From assembly GCA_037501455.1 (NCBI GenBank), contig CM074858.1, positions 20,898,501-20,962,500 of the forward strand: a stretch of DNA of 64,000 nucleotides, given 5' to 3'. The number at the start of each line of letters is the position of its first letter. Position 1 is the first letter of the stretch. This document shows, one piece after another, positions 45,040 to 56,019 of this stretch. The position numbers and the translations under genes were made by a program. The notes beneath the pieces were generated by a model that was given only the letters and a program-made list of their open reading frames with translations, made no database searches and was not told the origin of the DNA. The DNA is from Lantana camara (taxonomy: Eukaryota > Streptophyta > Magnoliopsida > Lamiales > Verbenaceae).

Positions 45040-45365
45040 GGATGGGAGTTGGTACGTTTCTGGCAAGAAATTCAAAATAAGTAATCATTTCCCGCCTAGG
45101 AAACCGTTCACTTTATGGAAACGTCGCGCATTTCCCAAGCCTCACGCGCCCCACGCACATCAGCATTTAATGCTTATACGCTCCAAATGGTCAGAAGAAA
45201 GGACAGCATTTAATGCTTGGACGTAACAAGCGGTCAGACAAAAGAACCGCCTTAATGGCGCAATCAGAAGAAAAATTGCCCAACACGCCAAAAACCCTCC
45301 TAAGCATCATGCTCGGAGAATCGTACATGATGAATTCTATAGCCCTTATTACAAAGGACTACAGA

Positions 45366-45379
45366 ATTGGGGGGCAAAA
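45366..45379 (+). other. Tat polypurine tract
   Basis: ATTGGGGGGCAAAA ends at the base before the 3' LTR. Confidence 0.85.
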
Positions 45380-46222
45380 TGATGGGGGCAAAACACGCTT
45401 GTCCTCATCTTGGCACGTGGCACCTTAGGATGATGATACTTGCTTCTCTAAGATTGAATCGGACATATACGAGCGCTCAAACCTTCGAGCGCTGGCATCC
45501 CGCAAGGACACGCGTCAACTCTGCTATGGATAAACGTGCATCAACACTATTGCTCTTACCGCTCTTCCACAAGCGTCGTTGGTACTGCATGACTAGTACC
45601 TCAATCAATCTAAGTGAGCCTTCTTCGAGCGCTACATTCCCTCGGAGAGGCTTCCGCTTCAACTTCTTATAACAAGCTCTAGCCCTCATCCCCAAGCGGA
45701 TATCTTGGCCTCCAAGGCTTCTGGTTGTCACGAGCGTGCTCCTAAGCCCTCGTTACCAACCCCCCAAACGGCTCTCTGACACACCGTACATGCCCGCGCA
45801 CCTGTCCCTGTTGCCAACACTAACTCTCAGCAGCTTTTGCAGAAGATTCCTCCTAGGTTTCTCTCTCACAGCGCCACGTGTTAGGGCAACATTCGGCCAG
45901 GACCACATGAGGCAAATGACCAAAGGGTCCTTGACCAACCCTCAACTATAAATAAATAGAGCCATCTCCTTCACTGTAAGTGACCTTCATTACTGTAATT
46001 CCTACTTAGCTTACATTTCCTCTTTCAGATCATCATCAGACTTGAGCGTCGGAGAGCCAAATTGGGTATCACCCCCGGTCCTCCCAGCTTGGCCTTCTGA
46101 CTTTTCAGTGTGTTTGTCCTAGCAGGTAGAACCTCATCCTCTCCGGCGAAATTCCGGCGGTTTCCCCACCCAAACAAATTATAAAGTGATCGGATTCTGA
46201 TCCCCCCATTCGGAACCCATCA
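45380..46222 (+). repeat. Tat 3' LTR
   Basis: Same length as the 5' LTR with about 14 substitutions, mostly C/T or G/A, and no indel seen. Followed by TGCGT (46223-46227). Confidence 0.95.
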
Positions 46223-46227
46223 TGCGT

Positions 46228-46304
46228 AATATCAAAAATGTTCTCTCTCTCTTCCTTTAATTTATACTTGGGAAAAATCTGTTAGGGCTTCCCAAAATTT
46301 CAGG
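46228..46304. repeat. Duplicated segment, copy 2, right part
   Basis: AATATCAAAAATG.TCTCTCTC through CCCAAAATTTCAGG matches 27311-27387. At 46305 the sequence changes to the minus-strand gypsy LTR. Confidence 0.88.
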
Positions 46305-48518
46305 ATAAATAATAAAATATTTTATATGTAGACTCATGATCCTAGTTGAAGATATTTTAACCTCACCTGCTATGATACAGAATCAAGTAAAGTATTCGGG
46401 GTTCAACAGTCCAGACCTAGTTCCTTTTGTCTCTTGAATGAGGGGGCTTGGCATGTGGTTTAGGGAGAGGGAGATGAGTGATTTTTGTGTGTTGATTTGT
46501 GAGTTATAAATGATGTTTGGGAGGGGTATTTATAGGTAGTCATGAGGGGCTTTTGTGCAATTCCTAAGAGTTTAAGGGAGATGTGGATGCTTCATATCCT
46601 AGACAAATACTTGGTAGCTATGGAGGAAATGTGGTTGTCTTATAATTCAAACATATGCTTGGTAATTATATAGGAAATGTGGAGAAAATATATCCATTTA
46701 TTTAAACTTTCTAGAAGGTCTATGTTGAATAAAAATAAATATAAAATGATATAAAATTTATTCAAGAGTCGAGAGGTGAAAACTTGAGGTAGTAAATTAA
46801 TGAAAGAACGAGTGAAAAATAAGCTTCGTCATGATTATAAATGTGGAATATTTAAAGTTTCCGTTTACAAATCATGAACGTTAAAGATGATGAAAATTAT
46901 GAGAAAATTATATAAAGGTTGTAAAGGTTGTAAAAATTATCATATTTTAGAGAAAAATTCAAGAAACGTTTTAAGTAAAATTTCGAATATTGAATGAAAT
47001 CTAATTGTTTAAAATAAAATGATAATTTTTAAAAAGGACAATATTTATAAAATATGCTATGGGTGGAATCGAGTTTTGGTAAATGTATGAAAATTCATAA
47101 AATAATTCAAGGGTCGTTTTGACTATAATATTGAATATCGAAAAGTAGATGAGTAAAGAGTTATCTACGGTTGAACTATAGGTAGGATTTTGTCGGTTTT
47201 TGGTACTACTAGAGTTAGGATGGGAATTATGGTTCACGGAGAGTGTTAAGATCCTCGAAATAATGTGAGGATTCTTTTGGTCACCAATGTTTTCAAAACC
47301 GGACCGGAGGTCGAACCGTTAGGCTTACTGGTTACCGGTTCAACCGGTTCGATCTGGTCGAACAGGTATGACGTAATAAATAATTAATTATTTTATTAAT
47401 TAAATTTATATATTTAAAATAAAACATAATATTTCTTAGTTAATATCTGAAAAATATATTGAATTTAAAATACAATATTATATTTTTTAACGTCATACAA
47501 ACCATTGTTATTGTCCATAAAAATTACAATGTCTCATAAGTAACCCAAAAATAAAAAAAATAAAAAAAAGATATCGATGAAAGAAACAAAAAGAAAAATG
47601 AAGTAACATATATATTGTTATCCAACCCTAAAAAGCCCAAGCCCAAAAAGGAATTATATGAAACCTACTAAAAGGCAAAGCCGCCGCACAATGTTCATTT
47701 TCTTGCTTAAACATTTCTCTCAATGTATGCAACAATTCATCTTATATTTTGGTAAGTCCTTCTCTCTAAAAATCTCTGCATGTGTGTGTGGAATGCCCAT
47801 TCGAATTCGGAAGAGAAAAATCTCTCTCTATCTCTAAAAATCTCTCTTTGTCTGTATGTGTGAAGTGCCACTGGAAGAGAAAAATGAACGGTTGCTGTGT
47901 GAGTCTGTGAGAGAGCAGGGCAGGAAAAACAGAAAAGGTGGAACTTGGAAGGGAATGAAATTGAGAAAAAAAGGGCAAATCCGAAAATCAGGGGTCCGGT
48001 CCGGTTTTGAGGACCAAAACCACCGATTAACCGGCCGGTTTTTCTGGTTCCTCACGATCTGAACCTTACCGGTTTTATGGGATGATCCGGATCGGACACG
48101 ACACCGATCACCGGTTGAACCGATCGAACCGGCCGGTCCGATCCGGTTTTCAAAACACTGTTGGTCACAATATTGGGTAGTAAAAGTACTTCGGGGAATG
48201 TAGGAAAATTCTAGAGCTGTAGGGGTACTTTCGTAATTTCTAACCTAAAATTGTAGGAATAGGTTTTGAAATATATGAAGGGGTTTTAGGTGCTGGAAAG
48301 GGATGTATACTAGAATTCTAAGATTCTTATGAGAAAAATTTCAAGATACATGCTCGATAAAGGAAATAATTAAATTACGAACTTTTAATTAAACTATAGC
48401 ACATAAGTCACATAAGAATGCAATGCATGAAAGAGTAAATAAGGATCGAGACTGTAAACGCTTCTTGAATAACCGTTTACTTACCTCTCCCGACTCGGCC
48501 CAGGTCAGGGCTGTTACA
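46305..48518 (-). repeat. 3' LTR of the gag-only derivative, truncated and interrupted
   Basis: Starts on the minus strand at 48518 with TGTAACAGCCCTGACC. A minus-strand TATA box, CTACCTATAAATACCCC, lies at 46527-46534. The LTR is split by the hAT-type element at 47285-48160 and lost beyond 46305. Confidence 0.78.
47285..48160. mobile_element. Non-autonomous hAT-type element (876 bp), CCGG-rich ends
   Basis: The ends are CAATGTTTTCAAAACCGG and, on the reverse strand at the right, CAGTGTTTTGAAAACCGG, followed on both sides by ACCGGTTCAACCGGT-like subterminal repeats. The 8-bp duplication TTGGTCAC is perfect (47277-47284 and 48161-48168). Eight bases and CARTG ends fit hAT. The interior has AT-rich DNA and TCTCTC repeats and no transposase. 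Confidence 0.88.
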
Positions 48519-48874
48519 ATCCTTCCCCCTTAAAAAGAATCTGTCCTCAGATTCTCATTTTGTCATAAAATAATTTTGATAGTATTTTTCATCCTTTTCT
48601 AGGATGATCTCGTATTTTGTCATTAATAACTTCATAAACTAGGGGGTAGTAATGATTACTAGCCCAGAAGGGCAGTGTTTATATGTATCTTAATGACCTA
48701 AATCCATAAAAAGATACTCGGAAAGTACGCATAAAATTTTAATGCAATGAATGAATGCATGACGCCAGGATCATAGGACCTTAAGTGGCGTGGGAAGAAT
48801 GTGTACCGTACCCTTTACATTAATTGAAGGTTTGGGATGCACATCTCCATCCTCAGCATAGGCCCTGCCTTTTC

Positions 48875-49863
48875 CTAATGGATTTCTTGAAGTTCCGACA
48901 ATAATTTTCCTCTCAGTGGTTGCCCTTGTTTGGCTTTCTTTGGGCATTCACGGATCTGGTGTTCATCACTACCACATCGCAAACATAAGCCGACCTTTTT
49001 CCAGCAATTCTCTTCAGTATGTCTTGGTCCATGACAGAATTCACAAATAATTTCGTCTTGGATCTTTAGGGGTACTTGCGATGATTGTTGTTGGGCATGC
49101 CTAGGTTTCTTCTTTTGCATATGAGCAATTTGGCTGGCAACTCGTTTCTCTCCTTGTGGTAGTTTATCATTAGTTGGGTCTTGATGTTTTAAATTCAGGC
49201 GAATACTCTTGTGTGTTGGCTCAGTGTTTAGGGCTTTATCCACAGCCCGGGTATATCCCTCAATATCAAAAGAAGCTAATGCCCATCGTAGGTCCGATTT
49301 CAATCCATCAACAAATCTCTTTGTTTTGCGATGCTCGTCACTCAAGATGTGTGGTGCATATTGTATTAACCTAACAAACTTGGCCTCGTATTCGGCTACT
49401 GATATATACCCTTGTACTAAATTCATGAACTCGGCCTCTCGAGCATCCTTGGTTACTTGAGGAATGTACTTATGCTGAAATTCCCTTACAAACTCAATCT
49501 AATTATTTGAACTCTGGTATCCAACCATCTCTGCTTGACATGCTTCCACCAACTTAATGCCGCCTCTTCCAATAAGAAGGTTGCATATTGTACTCGTTTT
49601 GGATCATCGGGGTAAATATCCATTGCCTCATATATCTTTTCAAGGCTTGCAATCCAATTTTCTGCCTTAAGGTCATTGGGTTCCCCGAAGAACTTTGGTG
49701 GATTCAACTGAAGGAACTTTTCCAAAGTTCTTTCATTTCCAAGATTAGGTACTGGCACGTATGTCTGCATAAATTGTCTAAAGGCCTCCGCTATATCTAG
49801 TGCTCCTGTGGGAGTCGTTGTGGCTGATGGTGTCTAATTACGTGGGGTCCTTGGTGGTGACAT
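48875..49863 (-). pseudogene. Gypsy gag of the pol-less derivative
   Basis: ATG at 49863 gives MSPPRTPRN, then a TAG at codon 10. The frame then runs through [24 protein letters not shown] and ATFLLEEAALSWWKHV. A frameshift near 49480-49500 leads into [20 protein letters not shown]. The protein closes with two zinc knuckles, CEFCHGPRHTEENC and CLRCGSDEHQIREC. It aligns block for block with the gag at 56850 in the plus-strand chromovirus, so the two are relatives. Confidence 0.88.
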
Positions 49864-50159
49864 TATGATCCTAGAATCACAATCGCATTGGAAAATATAA
49901 TGCATGGAGGTTAAATAATGATTCACAGATTGACACAAAGTAATAAATTCAAATATAATACTGAAGTTATGAACACATAATATGTACAAGGAATAAGCAT
50001 GATGCACTAACGGCCCTACTGGTATCTTGAAGCAATTCTTAGAACTCGAGATATGAACATGCAGAAGAGCAACAATAAAGTATTTTAAAGTGTTGCATTT
50101 TTTAAAGACTTAAATTTTCAAGAAAGAGCAGATAGGGTACTAGAATAACCCTGCTGCTC

Positions 50160-51011
50160 TGTAGCGCCCCTATACACTATAACCCCGCACCGTAGCATCT
50201 CCCGAGTGGATGTAAGGCCTACCACCCGAGAAACACTCCGGCGAACGGACAGTGCTATACCATATCAGAGTATTAAAACATTGCAGCGGAAATTTTGATA
50301 ATTTAAAACTTCTGAAACTATGATAGGGGAATAAAGAAGCCAGTGATGGTATAGTATAGATGTCAAAGGCAGTGACCATGTAATGGCCGTATTAGGTAAT
50401 TACAAGCTCGTAGGTATAACTTATTCTAAAGAACCTTGAACTATCATGCCAAACGAAAGACACACTAGGCCTCAAGATACCTTCTAGTAAGCGTCTGTTG
50501 AACCTGAAACCATGGTTTATAAAGTACGAGGGTTAGTCAAAGTGACTAAGTGAGGGGGGTAGTTGGAACTACATATATACGTATAAGTATATTTGAAAAA
50601 GGTGTTTGACTATAAAAGTTGGAGTATGAAACTATTAATAAAATAATAGATTGATAGTATTATACCAGAAATCAATAAAATAATAATCAATACAAATATT
50701 TGGTTCATATTTATTTTGAGAAAAAGGGCAATAAGGGATTGGGTATCAGATTCTTGAAAATATGAACCGTACGACAATAGAGTATTAATGCCCTGCAAGT
50801 AGGCGTTTTCCATCCTTTACTCCTTAAACAGAACAAAATCAGAAATAACAGAATCAATCCAGCCTTCTTCCTCCATGATCTGTCGGGAGTAACCCCTCAA
50901 GATCCAGATACAGACAGAGGGAGGGACGTACCTTTCCCATCACTTAATGTGGAATAACTAACCTCCAGTTAAACCAACATTAAGATCAGATTTGGCGGCA
51001 GGTATAGTAAT
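50160..51011 (-). repeat. 5' LTR (3' part) of the gag-only derivative
   Basis: On the minus strand it ends ...GGTGCGGGGTTATAGTGTATAGGGGCGCTACA, equivalent to the end of the LTR at 51012-55152; CCGTTCGC.GGAGT.TTTCT is shared. The rest of the LTR lies beyond the inserted chromovirus, outside this window. GTAAT at 51007-51011 should be the target duplication of that insertion. Confidence 0.8.
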
Positions 51012-52082
51012 TGTAACAGCCCAAAACAGGGCCTGGATGAAAACAGTAAGTTAAGGCAGTGGTAAAGCGTTTATAGACCGTGATCCAACTTTTTGAATCA
51101 TCATGCATTGCATTCTTACATGAACTTGGTGCTCGTATATGTTCTGACATGTTTTAAGGGGAAATTCTTGACCTTTGATTCAGTTTACTATTCATAACCC
51201 GAGCCTACCTTGTTCATATTGCTACTCGAACCCTAGAGGTTCATCACACATGTTTCCCAATCGTTTGAACTTGTTTCCCGAACTCAGAAAGTCTTTCTTG
51301 AGCCATAAGGGTATTTTTGGAACTTACCGACCAAAGTTACTATTCATCAGAAAATGATCTTTTGATTCTGATACCTTTTTCTACCCAAGTTACAGTCGAA
51401 TCGATCCTTGAGTCGAGACGAGTCTTTTGAAATCATTCTTGGCTTGGAAATCCATTCCGGAACTTTGTTTTATTGAAAACGTTTTTGAAAACCCTAGTTT
51501 ACTATTCCTTTTACGAACGGTTTTCATTCGGAAAATGTTTTCTCTTCGGATTTGCACTACTTGAGCTATTTCAAGATTTTTGAGATGTTTTACAACTCTT
51601 GATTCAAGTCCTAGTTTGAAAAATTGAAGCGTACGTTCGTACGTGAGAATTCACTATTCATCCTACGTTTTCAACTTTTTAACGGTAAAACGTTTTATAG
51701 TCGATTTTGGACTCAAAACGCTTCTCGATTTATTTCTTGAATTTTAGAAGCAATCCGGACTTGAAAATCATTTTAGAAAGTCGTTTTTCACTCATGTCGA
51801 GTTTCGAGCTCAAAACTTTTATTCACTAAAACGAGTGTATCTTTCAAACGGTAAATCCGATTTCGATGAATGAATATGCGTTTCGAAGCTAATTTTCTTG
51901 CCGTCGGAATGGTTAAACTTCCAGCCACTTATCCTTGAGCCATGGGGGACGAAATTACAGAAATACCCCCAGCAGTCCCATTTTAGCTTCATGATGCCTA
52001 AAGCTTCCAAGAGAATCTATCTCATTTTGCTCTCCTACCCTTCTCCACATTTTATTTCCAAGGTGAGGGGCTTATCTTCAGC

Positions 52083-52090
52083 TATAAATA
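52083..52090 (+). promoter_or_regulatory. TATA box of chromovirus 5' LTR
   Basis: TATAAATA in CAGCTATAAATAGAGGCC, also present in the 3' LTR. RNA start expected around 52115. Confidence 0.75.
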
Positions 52091-52890
52091 GAGGCCAAGA
52101 GGCATTGCATTCCTTGCTCAAAGTTGTGTTAACAACACCCTTTCTTCTCTCCCTCTCCCCCTCATTGCCGTCGGCCTCCCCCCTTTGATAGCTAGGTTAG
52201 TTGTTTTGTTTTTATGTTATGTTAGTTTAGTTTATGTTTTTATGTTATGGTATGTTTATATTATGTTTAGGTTGGGTCTTAGGGTCTTCCCTAAGCCATA
52301 TAGGATTTTATTTTATGCATTTATTATATAGTTTTCATGATATGTTTCAATAGTTGTTTATATGTTTTAATTGTTTAGTATATGCATGAATATGTTATCA
52401 ATTGCTCTAGTATATGCTTTGATCATGTGATATGATTGTTATATTATGAGAATTGATGCATGATTATGGAATTTGAATTATGTTCATACATGTTTGCTAA
52501 TGGAATAGTGAGTTACAATTTATTATGTTACAACTTGTTACATGTTGATATGGAATTCAATTGTTACATGTTACATGCCAAAAGGTTCATGATATATGAT
52601 ATGGTATGATATGATATATGTTGTGACATGTTGTCACATTGTTATATGACTCTTGATTATGAATTGAGCTTGTGATATGATTTGGATTAATGGATTAGTG
52701 CCTTGATCATGTTGTACACTTTAATAGTGTCACATGTTATAACCTAAGATAGAATAGTGTTTCATAACTTGATCTCATGCCTTAATTGGATCTCTTAACT
52801 ATAGGTTATACCTTTAACCTAGATCACACTTGATTATATTAACATGAACTTGAAACTATAGGTTATAATCAAGATCATAATTTGATTAGG

Positions 52891-53069
52891 GTGTGTGTGT
52901 GTGTGCATGCCGTGTGTGTGTGTGTGTTCGTGCATGGTGTGTGTGTGTACCGTGTGTGTGTGGGTGTGTGTATAGTAAGGGTTTGACCCGACCCTTTGAC
53001 CCGACATGTGAATAGTAACCTGTGAATAGTAATCTTGAATAGTACTTTTGAATAGTGCTTTTGAATAGT
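52891..53069. repeat. TG microsatellite and five TGAATAGT repeats in LTR
   Basis: Interrupted (TG)n runs occupy 52891-52972. TGAATAGT follows at 53009, 53023, 53036, 53049 and 53062 (period 13-14). Its complement ACTATTCA occurs at 51187, 51339 and 51653 in the same LTR. The 3' LTR lacks a 13-bp ACCCTTTGACCCG duplication that the 5' LTR has at about 52989. Confidence 0.85.
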
Positions 53070-55160
53070 AAAAATGAATTAAAACTTGTGCTTTCCTAAT
53101 AGACATTTGCACCTAGGGTTTCCATATCCAGGGTCTAAAATGTGTTTTCAAAATGTGTTTTCTTTCGTGGACTTGTTTCTTAACCTAAGGTTTGCGATAG
53201 GATTCATAATTTGACTAAAGCTTACTCGGTTATAGTAAGATCATAGTCTAACGTTAAGAGTAACTCACTTTTATGTATTCCTTTGTGTGTTACCTTTCTT
53301 GAATACCTTAACTGGTATTACTCTCTCGTGTTACATGTTCTTTACATGTTCCTTGTTCATTGTTTCATGCATTTCCTATGCATCTTGGTTAGTAGTGGGT
53401 CTTAGTTGTTAAGCTCACTCTAGTACACCACCTACAGGAGTTAAAGTTGAGCACTGGGATCCCCAGGGCACCGCATAATCTGTCTACCTACCTTTGTTAC
53501 TGTTAGGTGAGGTGAAGTTATAAATGTTTTCCAACTGGAACCACGATTATACTATCGTATCATATGTTTTGAAATTCAAAGCTAAACCTTGTTTTGAACT
53601 ATCCCTTTTATCGGGACATTCTCTTGAAAGGATCATTCATACTTTAATAGTATACCTTGATCAACAGTACATGTTTTCCAAAGTTCTGCATTCTTGTTCA
53701 AAGACAGTTACATGTTTTGCATATGTTTTCAAAGTACAGTTTACAGACAGTTTCACATGTTTTCAGACAGAATCATATGTTTTACAAACAGCATCATATG
53801 TTACAGTTACAGTTTCACATGTTATAAGTTAGTATACTGGAGTGTTACTCTGGTCACTGCTAATCTTAAATGCAAGCATACAGTTTACAGTTTGGGCCCG
53901 GCGGTTATGTGTGGAGGTGATGCTCGGGAGGTGAGCGCCAACGACATCACCAATACCGGCCGCCACACTTAGACTATTGACACCGACTTTTAACAGGAGG
54001 TTTGTTAAGTCAGGACAATTTGTCTGGGAACGGACAGCAAATCTGTTCCCATTACATGTTTACAGGTCGCCTAGGGCTAGCTACCCGAAGTGACAACCGG
54101 TGGAGGATGGTGCATGTTTGTATGTGTTGGTAAGAGTTGTTGTTGACCTTGGTCCAATAGTCTACTGTGTACGGAGTTGTTGTTGACCTTGGTCCAATGC
54201 TCTACTTTATGTGGGGTTATTGTTGATCCTGGTCCGATACTCTACTATACGTGGAATTATTGTTGATCCTGGTCCGACACTCTACCGAATCATGTTTTCT
54301 GGAGTAAGGATGGAGAAGCCTAGCTTGCGGGCAAAATTCTGTTTCATAAAGGATGGTTCATATCTGGAAAAGTTCACTTTACCCTTATCCCGATTTATGA
54401 AAGAACTATGAACCATCAACAGCATATGTGTGCGCGTGTGACAGCATTCATGAAAATGTTTTATAACGTGCATCCTTTTACAGCATCGCATTCAAAGAGT
54501 TTTATCAACCGAACTTGTTTCAAGTTTTTCTTTAAAGCATTGCATTTAACCGTTTCGAACTTTACTTCAAGTTCTTTAATTCTGTACTTTCTTTAAAGTA
54601 TTCCCTCACTTAGTCCTTTTGACTAATACCTCTCCCGTTTTCTTGCCTCGTGGTTTCAGGTCTTGCAGCCGCAGTCTAGAGGTATCTTGAAGCTCTAGAT
54701 TGTCATTTTTGTTTCAGTCAGGACTTAGTATTACTTCTGCTTTTGTGTCCTGCATATGTTTTATGGCTGCATCACTTTATACTTCTGTATATGTTTCTGA
54801 ATACTTGAGTATCTTTGTTATACTCTCTCTGCTACTCTGTTACCGATATTTTGAACTCTGATATATCGGTACTTATATGTTCATCTGTTATATGTTCTGA
54901 TATGCCGAGTCTCTCTTACACGATCAATATGTTCTTGCTTGTTACATGCCATCACGCACATGTTTTGAAAAGTTTTAAAATACTCTGATTTTCCGCTGCA
55001 TAGCCACATCGTTGTACATGTATAGTTCTGATAGACAGCCGTTCGCTGGAGTATTTCTTGAGTGATGGCTCACACCATTACTTGAGGGGTGCTTCAGTGC
55101 GGGGGTTGAGACGCCGCTCTCCTCTTGTTCTGGTACGGGTGGGGGCGTTACAGCCTGAGG

Positions 55161-55172
55161 TGGTATCAGAGC
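55161..55172 (+). other. Chromovirus primer binding site
   Basis: TGGTATCAGAGC, complementary to initiator tRNA-Met, eight bases after the LTR end. Confidence 0.95.
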
Positions 55173-55212
55173 ATCGGGTTAAGTAAGAAGAGACTTAACC
55201 TAGATTGCTCTC

Positions 55213-56019
55213 ATGTTGCATCATGGATTGTTCACGCATTGCATCCAGGATCATTCTCATATCGCATCGAGACAGGATATTTGGGATTGTATGGTTCTGT
55301 TATCTGGATTTCATATCTGTGGTATCTTCTGTATAGCTATGGCAGTTCAGCCACACCAGGATCCTAATCAGCAGATGGATGAGGCTTTCTTTGAGCAGTT
55401 TGAGGCCCCGCGTACTGTGGCAGTTTCTCGCCGTGGAGGCACTCGTTTCTACACCTGGCGCAGGTCTAGGAACAGTAGCAGGCCTGGGTATTCCTATCCT
55501 AACAGAGTTGTGCACTATCTCGAGTCTGAGAGAGATGGTTACTTTCAGGAGTATCAGAGGACCCGTGAGGTCAGGTTGGAGTCTCTGCGCTATCAGGATC
55601 AGTCACTGCAGTACCAGATTGATAGGGACATCGCTCGTGAGCATGCTGCAGAGATGACTCATATTGCTGATCAGAGGGCTGCTCGTATTGCTGAGCTGGA
55701 GGCAGATCTTATGCAGATGACTATTGATCGCGACACCTCTATGGAGCGTCACCAGCACTACCGTGCCCGCGTGAGAGCTCGCCTGTATGATACCTATCAC
55801 TTATCCGATGAGCAGGCAGTTGAGGAGGTCGAGGGTCAGGATGTCAGTCAGGCTTCTCAGGAGCCCGAGCCTATGCAGGAGCAGTCTGATGGAGGCGATG
55901 GAGGATCTGATGATGATGATGATGGCGGAGATGATCCAGCAGGACACGGACAGGGTGAGGTCGTTGCCGTTTCTGATGACACCACCAGGGGTTCTTTGGA
56001 TCACAGTTATCAGGGTTGA
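55213..56019 (+). CDS. Extra ORF between 5' LTR and gag (coiled-coil, acidic tail)
   Basis: 268 codons if started at 55213; a better start may be ATG 55339 (MAVQPHQDPN) or 55375 (MDEAFFEQFE). I recognise no enzyme domain. Visible are a basic Arg/Ser-rich part (SRRGGTRFYTWRRSRN) and a likely coiled coil (ESERDGYFQEYQRTREVRLE through HIADQRAARIAELEADLMQM). A very acidic tail follows (SDGGDGGSDDDDDGGDD). It lies 40 bases after the PBS and about 830 bases before gag, with an intact frame. Extra ORFs ahead of gag are known in Ogre-type Tat elements; in a Tekay-like chromovirus this is unusual as far as I know. It might be a structural or RNA-binding partner, but no function can be assigned. Confidence 0.72.
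   Translation: MLHHGLFTHCIQDHSHIASRQDIWDCMVLLSGFHICGIFCIAMAVQPHQDPNQQMDEAFFEQFEAPRTVAVSRRGGTRFYTWRRSRNSSRPGYSYPNRVVHYLESERDGYFQEYQRTREVRLESLRYQDQSLQYQIDRDIAREHAAEMTHIADQRAARIAELEADLMQMTIDRDTSMERHQHYRARVRARLYDTYHLSDEQAVEEVEGQDVSQASQEPEPMQEQSDGGDGGSDDDDDGGDDPAGHGQGEVVAVSDDTTRGSLDHSYQG

Larger units (their letters stand above)
44742..45379 (-). promoter_or_regulatory. Upstream region of antisense gene
   Basis: Non-coding DNA between the antisense start codon and the 3' LTR. The minus-strand TATA box is at 45031-45039. The polypurine tract (45366-45379) closes the region. No plus-strand gene is seen. Confidence 0.6.
33784..46222 (+). mobile_element. Tat-lineage Ty3/gypsy retrotransposon with antisense gene, full length
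   Basis: 843-bp LTRs (33784-34626 and 45380-46222; about 14 differences by eye, 1.7%) are flanked by a perfect TGCGT duplication (33779-33783 and 46223-46227). The empty site is seen at 27306-27310. PBS 34631-34648 and polypurine tract 45366-45379 are in place. Sense genes are gag, protease, RT with its RNase H, a second archaeal-type RNase H and integrase; the second RNase H marks the Tat lineage (Retand/Grande relatives). Between pol and the 3' LTR are 4.5 kb with three tandem hairpins and a spliced antisense gene. Gag-pol is broken, so this copy cannot move alone. Confidence 0.95.
46305..51011 (-). mobile_element. Gypsy derivative with gag but no pol, minus strand
   Basis: 3' LTR 46305-48518 (its end cut at 46305), polypurine tract 48520-48533, gag 49863-48875 and 5' LTR from 50160 rightwards, interrupted at 51012 by the plus-strand chromovirus. 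The interior is only about 1.64 kb. The sequence just before the 3' LTR (GAATCTGAGGACAGATTCT then a purine tract) matches the end of pol in the plus-strand chromovirus, so pol was lost between the gag end and that point. No good PBS is seen beside 50160. It could be a non-autonomous family or one deletion event. Confidence 0.82.
51012..55152 (+). repeat. 5' LTR of the chromovirus (4141 bp)
   Basis: TGTAACAGCCC...GGGGGCGTTACA, with inverted termini TGTAAC/GTTACA. Contains a TATA box (52083-52090), a TG microsatellite and TGAATAGT repeats (52891-53069) and the inverted repeat CGTACGTTCGTACG (51630-51643). From 52200 to 52700 it is rich in ATATG/TGATATG words. No gene. Confidence 0.95.

Noticed and set aside
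52200..52700. ATATG-rich stretch as a centromeric or CRISPR-like array
   Set aside because: The words are irregular, without fixed spacers or unit length, and lie inside an LTR of a plant element.
52834..53112. His/Thr-rich minus-strand ORF
   Set aside because: It is a translation of the TG microsatellite in the LTR.
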